Assembly: GCF_040050925.1 (NCBI RefSeq)
Contig: NZ_CP157390.1
Location: 2,666,001-2,730,000, forward strand
Direction: 5' to 3'
Length of the DNA stretch: 64,000 nucleotides
From: Leifsonia sp. NPDC080035
GTDB taxonomy: Bacteria; Actinomycetota; Actinomycetes; Actinomycetales; Microbacteriaceae
Shown here: positions 51,470 through 60,941 of the stretch, piece by piece
Numbering within the stretch: the stretch's first letter is position 1
How the letters are laid out: every line of letters begins with the position of its first letter
Made by a program: the position numbers and the translations under genes
The notes under the pieces: model-generated
The model's database searches: none
Told to the model about the DNA's origin: nothing
What the model saw: the letters and a program-made list of their open reading frames with translations, nothing else

Positions 51470-53809
51470 GTGGCCAGAGAATTCCAGGGGAAGATCGAAC
51501 TCGACGTACGGGATTCGGTGTCGGATTGGGACGCCTTCCTGCCGCCGGAACCACCCGAGGGCGCGCCGAACGTCCTCCTTGTGCTGTACGACGACACCGG
51601 CCAGGCGGCGTGGTCGCCGTACGGCGGGCGCATCCAGATGCCGACGATGGAGCGGCTGGCGGCGCAGGGCCTCACCTACACCCAGTGGCACACCACGGCG
51701 CTCTGCTCGCCGACGCGTTCCACGCTGCTGACCGGCCGCAACCACCACTCGAACGGGTTCGCGACGATCTCGGAGTCCTCCACCGGCTTCCCCGGCTACA
51801 ACTCGCACATCCCGGCGAGCAACGCAACGATGGCGAACCTGCTGCGCGACGCCGGCTGGGCCACGTTCTGGGTGGGCAAGAACCACAACGTGCCGATCGA
51901 CGAGTGGACGGCGGGGGCGTCCAAGAAGAACTGGCCGCTCGCGCAGGGCTTCGACCGGTTCTACGGCTTCATCGGCGGCGAGACCAACAACTGGTACCCG
52001 TCGCTGGCGGAGGACAACCACTACATCGAGCAGCCGTACCTGCCGGAGGACGGCTACCACCTGTCCAAGGACCTCGCCGATCAAGCGCTGAAGATGCTCC
52101 GCGACGTCAAGCAGACCGAGCCGGACAAGCCCTGGTACCTGTGGTTCTGCCCCGGGGCCAACCACGCGCCGCACCACGCGCCGCAGGAGTACATCGACAA
52201 GTACAAGGGCGTCTTCGACGACGGCTACGAGGCCTACCGGGAGTGGGTGCTCCCGCGGATGATCGAGAAGGGCATCCTGCCGGAGGGCACGGAGCTCACC
52301 GACATCAACCCGATGCCGCCGGGGACGTTCACCCCGACCGACGAGGTGCGCCCGTGGGACACGCTGAACGACGACGAGAAGGCGCTGTTCTCGCGCATGG
52401 CCGAGGTCTACGCCGGGTTCTCCGAGTACACCGACGCTCAGGTGGGCCGGATCATCGACTACCTGGCGGAGTCGGGCCAGCTGGAGAACACGCTCATCAT
52501 CTACTGCGCCGACAACGGCGCATCCGGTGAGGGCAGCCCGAACGGGTCGGTCAACGAGGGCAAGGTGTTCGGCGGCTATCCGGACGACCTCGCGCAGAAT
52601 CTGTCGATGAAGGATGAGCTCGGCTCGCCGAACACATACAACCACTACCCGACGGGGTGGGCGACCGCGTTCTCGACCCCGTACCGGATGTTCAAGCGCT
52701 ACACGTACCAGGGCGGCGTCTGCGACCCGCTCGTGATCTCCTGGCCGAAGGGGATCGCCGCGCGGGGAGAGGTGCGCAACCAGTACCACCACTCGACGGA
52801 TATCGTCGCGACCATCCTCGACGTGTGCGGGGTGAGCCTGCCGGAGACCTACGGCGGCGTGCAGCAGCGCCCGCTCGACGGCGTCTCCATGCAGTACTCG
52901 TTCGCCGGCGACGGGCCGACCGAGAAGAAGACGCAGTACTACGAGATGCTGGGCAGCCGCGGCATCTGGCACGAGGGATGGAAGGCCGTCGCGGAGCACG
53001 GTCCCACGAGCGGGATGAGTGGCTTCGACCACGACACCTGGCAGCTCTTCCACACCGACGTGGACCGGTCGGAGGCCGACGATCTGGCCGCCGAGCATCC
53101 CGACAAGGTGGAGGAGTTGAAGGCGCTGTGGCTCGAGGAGGCGAAGCGCAACGACGTCCTGCCGCTCAACGACCTGCAGATCCTCGGCAACCCGAAGGAC
53201 TTCGACACCTTCATCAGCATGGAGTTCAAGATCCCGGTTCCCGCGAGCGGGCAGTACACGTACTACCCCGGCACCACCGAAGTCCCGGAGCGCTCCGCCG
53301 CGAACACGCACGGCGTCTCCTACAAGGTGCTCGCGGAGGTGGAGACGACCGCCGATACCGAAGGCGTCATTTTCGCGCACGGGTCGCGGTTCGGGGGTCA
53401 CGCGCTCTTCGTGAAGGACGGCCAGGTGACCTACGTCTACAACTTCCTCGGCATCCCGCCGGAGAACGTGATCTCGGCGCCCGTTCCCGGTCCCGGCAAA
53501 CACGTGCTCGGCGTCTCCTTCACCAAGGAGAAGACGGGGGAGTATCGCGAGGCGATCGGGCCGCTGGAGCTCTACATCGACGATCAGAAGGTCGCCGAGC
53601 AGGAGATCCGGACGGTGCTCGGCCACTTCTCGCTCTGCGGCGAGGGCCTGTGCATCGGTTACGACGCCGGCGACGCCGTCTCGAAGCAGTACGAGGGCTC
53701 CCGGTTCGAGTACACCGGGGGCGAGATCGTGAAGGTCGTCTTCGACATCGCCGACGACGCCTACGTGGATGTGGAGGCGCACCTCGCGGCCGCGATGGCC
53801 AGGGACTAG
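51470..53809 (+). CDS. Arylsulfatase (type I, formylglycine)
   Basis: A 779-residue sulfatase. The formylglycine motif CSPTRSTLLTGR starts at C79, the residue converted to formylglycine; the N-terminal metal aspartates are in LYDDTGQAAW and later ones in YCADNGASGEG. The catalytic domain ends near residue 500, followed by a C-terminal domain to 779 that is larger than in many bacterial sulfatases but fits the Pseudomonas AtsA type. No signal peptide, so the enzyme appears cytoplasmic. GTG start, with GGAGGGA nearby. The SulP gene follows after three bases, pairing sulfate release and anion transport. Confidence 0.92.
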   Translation: MAREFQGKIELDVRDSVSDWDAFLPPEPPEGAPNVLLVLYDDTGQAAWSPYGGRIQMPTMERLAAQGLTYTQWHTTALCSPTRSTLLTGRNHHSNGFATISESSTGFPGYNSHIPASNATMANLLRDAGWATFWVGKNHNVPIDEWTAGASKKNWPLAQGFDRFYGFIGGETNNWYPSLAEDNHYIEQPYLPEDGYHLSKDLADQALKMLRDVKQTEPDKPWYLWFCPGANHAPHHAPQEYIDKYKGVFDDGYEAYREWVLPRMIEKGILPEGTELTDINPMPPGTFTPTDEVRPWDTLNDDEKALFSRMAEVYAGFSEYTDAQVGRIIDYLAESGQLENTLIIYCADNGASGEGSPNGSVNEGKVFGGYPDDLAQNLSMKDELGSPNTYNHYPTGWATAFSTPYRMFKRYTYQGGVCDPLVISWPKGIAARGEVRNQYHHSTDIVATILDVCGVSLPETYGGVQQRPLDGVSMQYSFAGDGPTEKKTQYYEMLGSRGIWHEGWKAVAEHGPTSGMSGFDHDTWQLFHTDVDRSEADDLAAEHPDKVEELKALWLEEAKRNDVLPLNDLQILGNPKDFDTFISMEFKIPVPASGQYTYYPGTTEVPERSAANTHGVSYKVLAEVETTADTEGVIFAHGSRFGGHALFVKDGQVTYVYNFLGIPPENVISAPVPGPGKHVLGVSFTKEKTGEYREAIGPLELYIDDQKVAEQEIRTVLGHFSLCGEGLCIGYDAGDAVSKQYEGSRFEYTGGEIVKVVFDIADDAYVDVEAHLAAAMARD

Positions 53810-53812
53810 GAG

Positions 53813-55414
53813 GTGACGTCCGCGCCGCCGGCGCCCCGCCCGTCGTGGCTCCTGCCCACGCTGGCGGGGTACCGGCGCGCGTGGATCGGCAGGGACGTCC
53901 TGGCGGGCCTCTCCGCCGGCGCCGTGGTGGTCCCGCAGGCGATGGCCTACGCCACCATCGCGAACCTGCCGGTGGAGGCCGGCCTCTATACGGCGATCGT
54001 GCCGATGGCGGTGTATGCGCTGCTCGGCGGCTCGCGGGCGATGAGCGTGTCCACCACGTCCACCATCGCCACCTTGACGGCGACGACGTTCGTCTCGGCG
54101 GGCGTCGTCGCGAACTCGGACCAGATCCCGCGCGACCTGGTGACCCTCACCCTGCTGGTCGGCGCCGCCCTGCTGCTCGCGCGGCTGATGCGGCTCGGCT
54201 CGCTCGTGGAGATCATCAACAAGCCGACGCTGCTCGGCATCCAGATCGGCGTCGGCGCGACCGTCGCCGTCGGCCAGCTGCCCAAGCTGCTCGGGGAGAC
54301 GAGCGCGCCCACCGGTGGCGGGTTCATCCACAGCATCAACGCGGTGATCGCCGCCGTGCCGCAGGCCAACCCGGTCACGGCAATCCTCTCGCTCGTGTCC
54401 GTGGCCGCACTGTTCCTGTTCAAGCGCTTCCTGCCGCGGGTGCCGGGGCCCCTCGTCGTCGTCGCCGCAGGCATCCTGCTCGTCGCCTTCGGCGGGCTGC
54501 GGGATGCGGGGGTCGAGCTGATCACTCCCGTCGGGCAGGCCTTCCCGCTGCCGACGCTGCCGTCGCTGCAGCACGTCTTCCAGCTGATTCCGGGGGCGCT
54601 GGCGATCGCGGTGATGGCCTTCCTGGAGTCGGCGGCCGTCGCCCGCGGCATCCGCGAGCTCGACGACCCGCGCATCGACAGCAACCGCGAGCTGTTCGCC
54701 ACGGCGGCGGCGAACGTGGTCGGCGGCTGGTTCCAGACGCTTCCGGCCGCGGGCGGCTTCTCCCAGAGCGCGGTGAACAAGGCCGCGGGTGCGCGCTCGC
54801 AGCTCGCGTCGCTGGTGACCGTCGTGCTGGCCCTGCTGATCGGCCTGTTCCTCGGGCCCGTCATCAGCCTGCTCCCGCAGGCGACGCTCGCGGCGCTCGT
54901 CTTCGTCGCCGTCTTCGGCCTGGTGGACGTGAAGGACCTCGTGCTGCTCTGGCGGATCAGCAGGCGTGACTTCGCCATCGCGATGCTCACCACGGTGATC
55001 GGGCTGACCGCGGGCCTCCTCGCCGCTGTCGGTGTCGGGGTGCTGTTCACGCTGATCCTCGTGCTGAGCGCGCTGAACAGGCCGCGGGTGCGGGCGGAGG
55101 AGGCGGCGGACGGCAGGATGACCGTCGTGCTGCTCGGCCCGCTCTACACGGCGAACGTCCTCGCGACCGAGCAGTCGGTGCTGGATGCGGCGGACGCGGC
55201 GCGGGCGACCGCGCCGCTCACCGAGCTGACCCTCGACTGTTCGACGCTGCAGGACATCTCGATCACGGTCATCCTCGCGCTGCGCGATCTGGACAGGGAG
55301 CTCGCCGGCCGGGACGTGCGGCTCCGCGTGCGCGGCCTGCCCTCCGCCGCCCGCGCGGTCGCCGCCCGTACGCCGTGGTTCCGGTCGCTGGAGGCCGGCG
55401 GCCGGGTGGAGTGA
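53813..55414 (+). CDS. SulP-family anion transporter with STAS domain
   Basis: A 533-residue transporter: membrane domain about residues 20-420 with the SulP signature (PQAMAYATIANLPVEAGLY near 42-60) and the GGWFQTLPAAGGFSQSAVNKAAGA loop near 300, then a C-terminal STAS domain (about 425-525, TELTLDCSTLQDISI). The GTG at 53813 follows the sulfatase stop by three bases, so it is translated with the sulfatase. Together they suggest uptake or efflux of sulfate linked to arylsulfate use. It is only distantly similar to the SulP at 49046. Confidence 0.9.
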   Translation: MTSAPPAPRPSWLLPTLAGYRRAWIGRDVLAGLSAGAVVVPQAMAYATIANLPVEAGLYTAIVPMAVYALLGGSRAMSVSTTSTIATLTATTFVSAGVVANSDQIPRDLVTLTLLVGAALLLARLMRLGSLVEIINKPTLLGIQIGVGATVAVGQLPKLLGETSAPTGGGFIHSINAVIAAVPQANPVTAILSLVSVAALFLFKRFLPRVPGPLVVVAAGILLVAFGGLRDAGVELITPVGQAFPLPTLPSLQHVFQLIPGALAIAVMAFLESAAVARGIRELDDPRIDSNRELFATAAANVVGGWFQTLPAAGGFSQSAVNKAAGARSQLASLVTVVLALLIGLFLGPVISLLPQATLAALVFVAVFGLVDVKDLVLLWRISRRDFAIAMLTTVIGLTAGLLAAVGVGVLFTLILVLSALNRPRVRAEEAADGRMTVVLLGPLYTANVLATEQSVLDAADAARATAPLTELTLDCSTLQDISITVILALRDLDRELAGRDVRLRVRGLPSAARAVAARTPWFRSLEAGGRVE

Positions 55415-55432
55415 GCGCGGCGCCGGCCGCGG

Positions 55433-56329
55433 TCAGCGACCGGCCCAGCGCAGCACGCGCAGCGCCCGCAGCGTGTTCCAGCGGCTGGGCTCGCCCTGCT
55501 CCTCCATCGCGACCAGCACCTCGCCAGGGTGGACGCGGTCCATGCGCCACCGGCCGTCCTCACCGCGCGCCGCCTCCACGGCGTCGAGCACCTCGGTGAG
55601 CCGGTCGTCGGGGGCGACGCCCGCCGCGCGCAGGTGGTCGAGTCCCCGCAACACGTCGTAGTGCCAGTACGGCGGGAAGGCGGCGGACGTCCAGGAGGGG
55701 TCGATGACCATGCCGTCGCGCTTCCGGCGCAGGAGGCCCCGCTCGAGCAGATAGGCGTGACCGCGCTCGATTGCGTCGGCGACGGCGAACGGGCCGCCCG
55801 CATCCCGGTAGCCGGTCAGCCCCTCCAGCGCGCAGATCGTGCTGTGGAACGAGCCGGGATCGGCCCGCGTCTGCGCGTAGCAGTTCCAGCCGCCGTCGTC
55901 CTGCTGCTCGTCGATCAGCCGTTCCACGATGAGCGCGCTTGGATGCCCGAACGCCGCGCCGGCGACGAGGACGCGGCCGTTGATGCACGGCTCCACCTCG
56001 CCGTCGAAGAAGGGATGGTTCCACCAGTCCGCACCCCAGTCCACGCCCGCCACGACCCGGTCGACGGCGGCGCGGGTGCGCGGACCCTGCGCGCCGAGCA
56101 GCGCGAGCAGCAGCATCGCGTCGTCGACGCCGAGCCAGTCCCGTTGCGTCCACACGCCGTGGCCCCAGGTGCCGTCGCCGCGCTGGAGGCCGAGCAGGCG
56201 TGCGCCCCAGCCCTCGGTCTCGACGAGGGCCCGGTCGGCGGCGGCGCCGTCCGGGTCGTCCAGCAGGTCACGGCGCGTCTGCCAGCGGATCGCCGGGTCG
56301 CCGTCGAGGAGCCACGTTGTCGTGTCCAC
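55433..56329 (-). CDS. Squalene-cyclase/prenyltransferase-fold protein
   Basis: A 298-residue protein with an alpha-toroid repeat fold. Repeats such as GLQRGDGTWGHGVW and EQQDDGGWNCYAQT carry the QxxDGxW pattern of squalene-hopene cyclase QW motifs, but the DxDD catalytic motif is not seen, so it need not be a cyclase. It converges on the arylsulfatase-SulP genes. The gene starts 12 bases after the XRE regulator stop on the same strand. Function unknown. Confidence 0.75.
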   Translation of the reverse strand: MDTTTWLLDGDPAIRWQTRRDLLDDPDGAAADRALVETEGWGARLLGLQRGDGTWGHGVWTQRDWLGVDDAMLLLALLGAQGPRTRAAVDRVVAGVDWGADWWNHPFFDGEVEPCINGRVLVAGAAFGHPSALIVERLIDEQQDDGGWNCYAQTRADPGSFHSTICALEGLTGYRDAGGPFAVADAIERGHAYLLERGLLRRKRDGMVIDPSWTSAAFPPYWHYDVLRGLDHLRAAGVAPDDRLTEVLDAVEAARGEDGRWRMDRVHPGEVLVAMEEQGEPSRWNTLRALRVLRWAGR

Positions 56330-56341
56330 GCGGGCAGAGTA

Positions 56342-57181
56342 CTACGCGAAGGACTGCGTGCCCACCACGTTCAGCAGCGCGAGCTTCTCGGCCGCCTCGC
56401 TGCGCGGCGGCGCGGTGAGCACGAGCAGGCAGAGCGACTGGTCCTCGGTGAACAGCGCCTGGCAGTCGAGTTCGATGGCGCCGAGCTCGGGATGCAGCAG
56501 CGTCTTGTGGTCCTCGAACCGGCGCGCAACCTCGTGCCGCTCCCAGAGCGCTGCGAACTCCGGGCTCTCGGCGAGCAGCGCGCGCACCAGCTCGCCGGCG
56601 CGCGACCGCGGCCCGAGCGCACCGTACGCGTCGCGCAGGGACGCGACCTGCGCACGGCTCTGCCGGTCCCTGTCGTCCTCCGGGTACATGGCCCGGGCCG
56701 ACTCGGGGTGCGCGAACCAGCGGTAGTACTCGCTGCGCTCGAGCCCGGTGTAGCCGGAGCGGTCGCCGAGCAGGGCGACGGCCATGCGGTTCTGCACCAG
56801 CGTCTCACCGAGTGCGGAGAGGACCAGCGCGGGAGTGTCGTCCAGCCGGTCGAGCACCCGTTGCAGCGCCGGGGGCACGTGCGACCCGCCGCCGAACCGG
56901 TCCGGCGTGTTGTGACCGGCGAGGCGGAACAGATAGTCGCGCTCGTCGGCGGAGAGCCGCAGGGCGCGGGCGAGCGAGGTGAGCATCTGGTCGCTCGGCT
57001 GCGGTCCGCGCTGCTGCTCCAGGCGCGTGTAGTAGTCGGCCGACATGGCCGCGAGCATCGCGACCTCCTCGCGGCGGAGGCCCGGGGCGCGGCGGCGGGG
57101 ACCCGCCGGCAGGCCGACGTCGTCTGGCCGCAACGCCTCGCGGTGGCGGCGGAGGAAGTCGGCGAGTGCTGCGCGGTCCAT
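56342..57181 (-). CDS. XRE-family regulator with MmyB-type sensor domain
   Basis: A 279-residue regulator: an N-terminal helix-turn-helix (about residues 10-75, GLRREEVAMLAAMSADYYTRLEQ) and a MmyB-like ligand-binding domain (about 95-270). This family often controls a divergent oxidoreductase gene, and here an SDR starts 102 bases away on the other strand. The ATG at 57181 overlaps GGAGGG, a tight spacing; the open frame extends to 57247 but without a better start. Confidence 0.9.
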   Translation of the reverse strand: MDRAALADFLRRHREALRPDDVGLPAGPRRRAPGLRREEVAMLAAMSADYYTRLEQQRGPQPSDQMLTSLARALRLSADERDYLFRLAGHNTPDRFGGGSHVPPALQRVLDRLDDTPALVLSALGETLVQNRMAVALLGDRSGYTGLERSEYYRWFAHPESARAMYPEDDRDRQSRAQVASLRDAYGALGPRSRAGELVRALLAESPEFAALWERHEVARRFEDHKTLLHPELGAIELDCQALFTEDQSLCLLVLTAPPRSEAAEKLALLNVVGTQSFA

Positions 57182-57282
57182 CCCTCCATCATGCGCGCGC
57201 GGCGGCGCCGGAACCAGGGATCGCGGATCCCCCGATGAGCGCTCCACTGCCTCCCGTCGCGCGAGGCCCGCACAGTGGAGCC

Positions 57283-58053
57283 ATGAACATCACAGGGAAC
57301 ACCATCTTCATCCCCGGAGCCACCAGCGGCATCGGGCTCGCCCTCGCCGTCGCCCTGCACGAGCGCGGCAACACCGTCATCGTCGGCGGCCGGCGCACGG
57401 AACTGCTGGAGCGCATCGCCGCCGAGCACCCGGGAATCCACACCGTGCGCATCGACACCGCGGACGCGGACAGCATCCGCGACGCGAGCGCCGCTGTGCT
57501 CGCCGCCCACCCCGACCTGAACGTGCTCGTGGCGATGGCCGGCATCATGCGCGTGGAGGACTGGCACACGCCGGAGGGCTTCCTCGCGTCGGCGGAGTCG
57601 ATCGTCACCACCAACGTCCTCGGCCCGATCCGTCTCATCGGCGCGTTCATCGAGCACCTCCGCACCCGGCCGGACGCGACCATCGTCACCGTCTCCTCCG
57701 GCCTGGCGTTCACGCCGCTCGCAGCCACCCCGAGCTACAACGCGAGCAAGGCGGCCATCCACATGCTCAGCGAGAGCATCCGGCTGCAGCTGCAGGATAC
57801 GAGCGTGTCGATCCTGGAGCTGGTGCCGCCCGCGGTGCGCACCTCGCTGCTGCCGGGACAGGAGTCCAGCGAGTTCGCGATGCCGCTCGACGAGTTCGTC
57901 GCCGATGTCGTCCAGCTCATCGAGACCAAGCCGGACGCGAAGGAGCTGCAGGTGGAGCGCGTGAAGTTCCTGCGCTACGGCGAGGCGCGCGGCGACTACG
58001 ACCAGGTCGTCTCGGTGCTGAACGCGTCCGACCCGCACGGCAAGGTCGCGTAA
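57283..58053 (+). CDS. Short-chain dehydrogenase (DltE-like)
   Basis: A 256-residue SDR with Rossmann motif PGATSGIG (residues 10-17), VAMAGIMRVEDW, the catalytic VTVSSGLAF and the YNASK site. The sequence resembles DltE-type SDRs. The divergent MmyB-type regulator is probably its repressor, a common pairing for this family. The substrate is unknown. Confidence 0.9.
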   Translation: MNITGNTIFIPGATSGIGLALAVALHERGNTVIVGGRRTELLERIAAEHPGIHTVRIDTADADSIRDASAAVLAAHPDLNVLVAMAGIMRVEDWHTPEGFLASAESIVTTNVLGPIRLIGAFIEHLRTRPDATIVTVSSGLAFTPLAATPSYNASKAAIHMLSESIRLQLQDTSVSILELVPPAVRTSLLPGQESSEFAMPLDEFVADVVQLIETKPDAKELQVERVKFLRYGEARGDYDQVVSVLNASDPHGKVA

Positions 58054-58064
58054 CCCGGGGGCGG

Positions 58065-59165
58065 TCAGCGGGCGACGTCGAGGCCGAGCCACGCGGCGAG
58101 TGCGGCGATCTCCGCATCCACCGCGTCGCGCTCGGCCGCGGCGAACGGCTCGTCCTCGTGCACCGCGTTCACCCGCAGCAGCCCGGCCTTCCGGTCTGCG
58201 GCGGCGTCGAGCTTCCCGATCAGCCGGTCGCCGTGCAGGATCGGCAGCGCGAAGTAGCCCCAGCGCCGCTTCGCCGCCGGCTTGTACATCTCCAGCAGGT
58301 ACTCGAAGCCGAACAGCTCCTGCGTACGCACCCGGTCGTGGATGAGCCGGTCGAAGGGAGAGAGCAACGCCGTCCGCCCGGCGAAAGCGGCGCCGACGGC
58401 GTCCGGGTCCACCCGCCATTCGAGGTCGCTGCCCTCGACGCGGGCGGGTTCCCCGGCGTCGCCGACCTGCACCGGCCGGGCGATGCCGAGCGCGCGCAGC
58501 CGCCGCTGGTCGCGCAGCCGCTTCGCCTCCGCCTCCGGCACGGCCTCGAGCCCGGCAGGGTACACCCGCTCGGCAACGTCCCAGGTGCGCTGCCTGCCGA
58601 TCCGCCCGGCGACCGCCACCTCGCCGCGCCCCTGCAGCAGCTCCAGCAGCCGCGTGACGTTCTGGTTGTGCGTCCAGCCGGTCGAGACCCACGGCACGCT
58701 CGCCGTGTCCGGGATGTCCTTCGACAGCAGCGGGCCCTCGGCGCGCAGCCGGGCGAGCACGTCGCCGCGGAAGGCGTCGTTCGCCTGCAGCCACTGCGCC
58801 CACGCAGGCACGGAGTCCGGCCAGTGCGACATCCGCTCGAGGTGCAACGGCAGGTCGGATGCCGCCCGCACCATCGCGAACGGGGGCGTCAGCGGGTCGT
58901 CCATCGCCTTCACCTCGTACAGCAGGCGGTCCTGCTCGGTCGCACGCTGCAGGTGCTCCGGCCGGTATGCGGAGCCGAGCCGGGTGTAGGCGATGAGGTC
59001 GGCGCTCGGCGCGATCGCCGCCGTCGGGTCGAGCTGGACGAACGTCAGCTGCTCGACCAGCGGGACCAGCGCCTGCGGCCGGTCAGCATCGAGCCGGTCA
59101 GCGTCGAGCCGCTGCGCCCGGATCGCGATCCGTCGCGCCTCGTCCCTCTGCAGCGTCATCGTCAT
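58065..59165 (-). CDS. YcaQ/AlkX-type winged-helix DNA glycosylase
   Basis: A 366-residue protein of the HTH_42 family with three winged-helix segments. The QLD motif in VEQLTFVQLDPTAA (about residues 38-51) matches the catalytic pattern of AlkX/YcaQ glycosylases, which unhook DNA crosslinks and alkylated bases. Conserved blocks LYEVKAMDD, VSTGWTHNQN, LLSPFDRLIHDR and the closing YKPAAKRRWGYFALPILHGDRL are present. Its first 68 bases overlap the end of the DedA gene, read in another frame. Confidence 0.88.
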   Translation of the reverse strand: MTMTLQRDEARRIAIRAQRLDADRLDADRPQALVPLVEQLTFVQLDPTAAIAPSADLIAYTRLGSAYRPEHLQRATEQDRLLYEVKAMDDPLTPPFAMVRAASDLPLHLERMSHWPDSVPAWAQWLQANDAFRGDVLARLRAEGPLLSKDIPDTASVPWVSTGWTHNQNVTRLLELLQGRGEVAVAGRIGRQRTWDVAERVYPAGLEAVPEAEAKRLRDQRRLRALGIARPVQVGDAGEPARVEGSDLEWRVDPDAVGAAFAGRTALLSPFDRLIHDRVRTQELFGFEYLLEMYKPAAKRRWGYFALPILHGDRLIGKLDAAADRKAGLLRVNAVHEDEPFAAAERDAVDAEIAALAAWLGLDVAR

Positions 59166-59859
59166 GCGCCAAAGCTAGCGCCCGCCGCCGACGTCGCAGC
59201 AGCAGGACGCGGACGAGCACCGGCCCGACCGAGAGCACGACGATCCCGATCAGCACCAGGTCCAGGTAGCGGGACACGAAGTCGGCGACCCCGGGGATGT
59301 GGCCGAGGCCGTAGCCGATGAGGACGACCGCCGCGGCCCAGACCGCGGCGCCGATCACGTTGAAGAGGCTGAACAGGCCCCAGCGCATCCGGCCGACGCC
59401 CGCCGCCACCGGTGCGAACGTCCGCACGACGGGGACGAAGCGCGCGACGACGACCGCCGCCGAGCCGTACCTGTCGAAGAAGCCCTGCGTCCGAGCGACG
59501 CTCGCCCGGCTGAACAGGCCGGACTCGCGCCGGTCGAAGACCGCCGGTCCGGTCGTCCGACCGATCAGGTAGCCGACCTCGCCTCCCGCGATCGCGGCGA
59601 CCGCGACCGCGGTGATGCCGAGCCACAGCGGCTGACCGATCGTGCCGGTGAGCGTGAGCACGCCCGCGAAGAAGAGCAGCGTGTCCCCGGGCAGGAAGAA
59701 GCCGAGCAGCAGCCCGGTCTCCGCGAACACGATGGCGCAGATCCCGAGCAGCGCCCACGGCCCGGCTGCCTGGATGAGGCCCTGCGGGTCGAGCAGGCCG
59801 GTGTGGAGTGGGCCGGTGTGGAGGATGCTGGTGGTTGCCATGCTGGCGGTCGTCGGCAT
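59098..59859 (-). CDS. DedA-family membrane protein
   Basis: A 253-residue DedA/SNARE-associated protein. Membrane segments start at WALLGICAIVFAETGLLLGF, with the family pattern FFLPGDTLLFFAGVL, GGEVGYLIGRTTG, ARFVPVVRTFAPVAAGVG and FNVIGAAVWA. DedA proteins recycle lipid carriers such as undecaprenyl phosphate or move phospholipids. The ATG at 59859 is a weak choice; 59841 is the alternative. The last 68 bases overlap the start of AlkX. Confidence 0.88.
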   Translation of the reverse strand: MPTTASMATTSILHTGPLHTGLLDPQGLIQAAGPWALLGICAIVFAETGLLLGFFLPGDTLLFFAGVLTLTGTIGQPLWLGITAVAVAAIAGGEVGYLIGRTTGPAVFDRRESGLFSRASVARTQGFFDRYGSAAVVVARFVPVVRTFAPVAAGVGRMRWGLFSLFNVIGAAVWAAAVVLIGYGLGHIPGVADFVSRYLDLVLIGIVVLSVGPVLVRVLLLRRRRRALALAHDDDAAEGRGATDRDPGAAARR

Positions 59860-59867
59860 GACGCCAG

Positions 59868-60941
59868 TCAAACCGACGGCGTCCCAGAAACGTCCAAGAT
59901 CCGCTCGGCGAGCAGGTCGCCGACGAGCGGACCCATCGTCAGACCGCCGGCCCCGAAGCCCGCGTTGACCCACACACCCTGGTGCCCCGCGAGCGGCCCC
60001 ACCGTCGGCAGGTCGTCCTCCGGGAGCGGGCGGAGGCCCACCCTGGTCTCTATCACGGTCGCATCGGCGAGGCCGGGCGCCACCTCGAGCGCGTCCTCCA
60101 GCACCCTGAGCTGGCCCTCGGCCGTCACCCGCGGGTCGAACCCGGAACCGGTCTCCCTGGTCGCGCCGACGACGACCCGGGAGTCGTCGAAGCAGACGAG
60201 GTAGTTCGAGGCGACGGGGTGCACGGACGGCCAGTCCCGCGTGTCCGCCTCCACCCGCAGGTGGGTGAGCTGGCCGCGCTGCGGTTCGACGGGGATGCGC
60301 TCGCCGAGCCGCTCGAGCACCGCGTTGCTCCACGCGCCTGCGGCGACGACCACCGCATCCGCCGGGAGCTCGCGCTCCTCGACCCGCGGGACGCCGTCCG
60401 CTCCGAGCAGCACGCGCCCATCGACGCTCTGCGCGCCGTGAGCGTGCGCACCCGCGAGAAGCCCCGCGCGCAGGGCCCGCCCGTCCACCCGGGCGCCCCC
60501 GGCGATGTGCAGAGCGTGGAACCCGTCCGCGAGCGGCGGGAACAGCTCCCGTGCCGCGGCCGCGTCGATCCGCTCGACCGTGCCCATGGTCGCCGCGCCC
60601 GCGCGCCGAGCCTCGACCCTGGCCTGCACGTCGTCGACGACGCTCTCGTCGCGGTTGACGACGAGCGCGCCGGAGCGGCGGAACCCGATGTCGGCGACGC
60701 CCACTTCGGCCAGCCGCTCGATCAGCTCGGGGTAGTAGTCGGCGCTCGCCGCGTACAACTCGTAGAAGTCGCCTCCGGAGCGCGTGCTCCACGGCTGGAT
60801 GATCCCCGCTCCCGCATCCGTCGCGCGCCCGGGGAGCCCGGCATCCACGATCGTGACCTCCGCGCCCCGGCGCGCCAGCGCGAACGCCGTCGCCGCGCCC
60901 GCGACGCCGCTGCCGATGACGACGACGCGCGCGCGGCTCAC
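59868..60941 (-). CDS. FAD-dependent oxidoreductase of the D-amino-acid oxidase (DAO) family
   Basis: A 357-residue flavoprotein. The dinucleotide motif GSGVAGAATAFALARRG is at residues 10-26, followed by the ED of the FAD ribose, and later blocks AAGAWSNAVLE, GLRPLPEDDLPTVG and GFGAGGLTMGP. This family includes D-amino-acid and glycine oxidases. The GTG overlaps the hydrolase stop (GTGA) by four bases, so the two are co-translated. Substrate unknown. Confidence 0.88.
   Translation of the reverse strand: MSRARVVVIGSGVAGAATAFALARRGAEVTIVDAGLPGRATDAGAGIIQPWSTRSGGDFYELYAASADYYPELIERLAEVGVADIGFRRSGALVVNRDESVVDDVQARVEARRAGAATMGTVERIDAAAARELFPPLADGFHALHIAGGARVDGRALRAGLLAGAHAHGAQSVDGRVLLGADGVPRVEERELPADAVVVAAGAWSNAVLERLGERIPVEPQRGQLTHLRVEADTRDWPSVHPVASNYLVCFDDSRVVVGATRETGSGFDPRVTAEGQLRVLEDALEVAPGLADATVIETRVGLRPLPEDDLPTVGPLAGHQGVWVNAGFGAGGLTMGPLVGDLLAERILDVSGTPSV

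Noticed and set aside
51425..54574. A very long open frame on the minus strand opposite the arylsulfatase and SulP genes
   Set aside because: It is rich in Arg, Gly and Val and carries no domain; it mirrors the third-base GC bias of the real genes on the plus strand.
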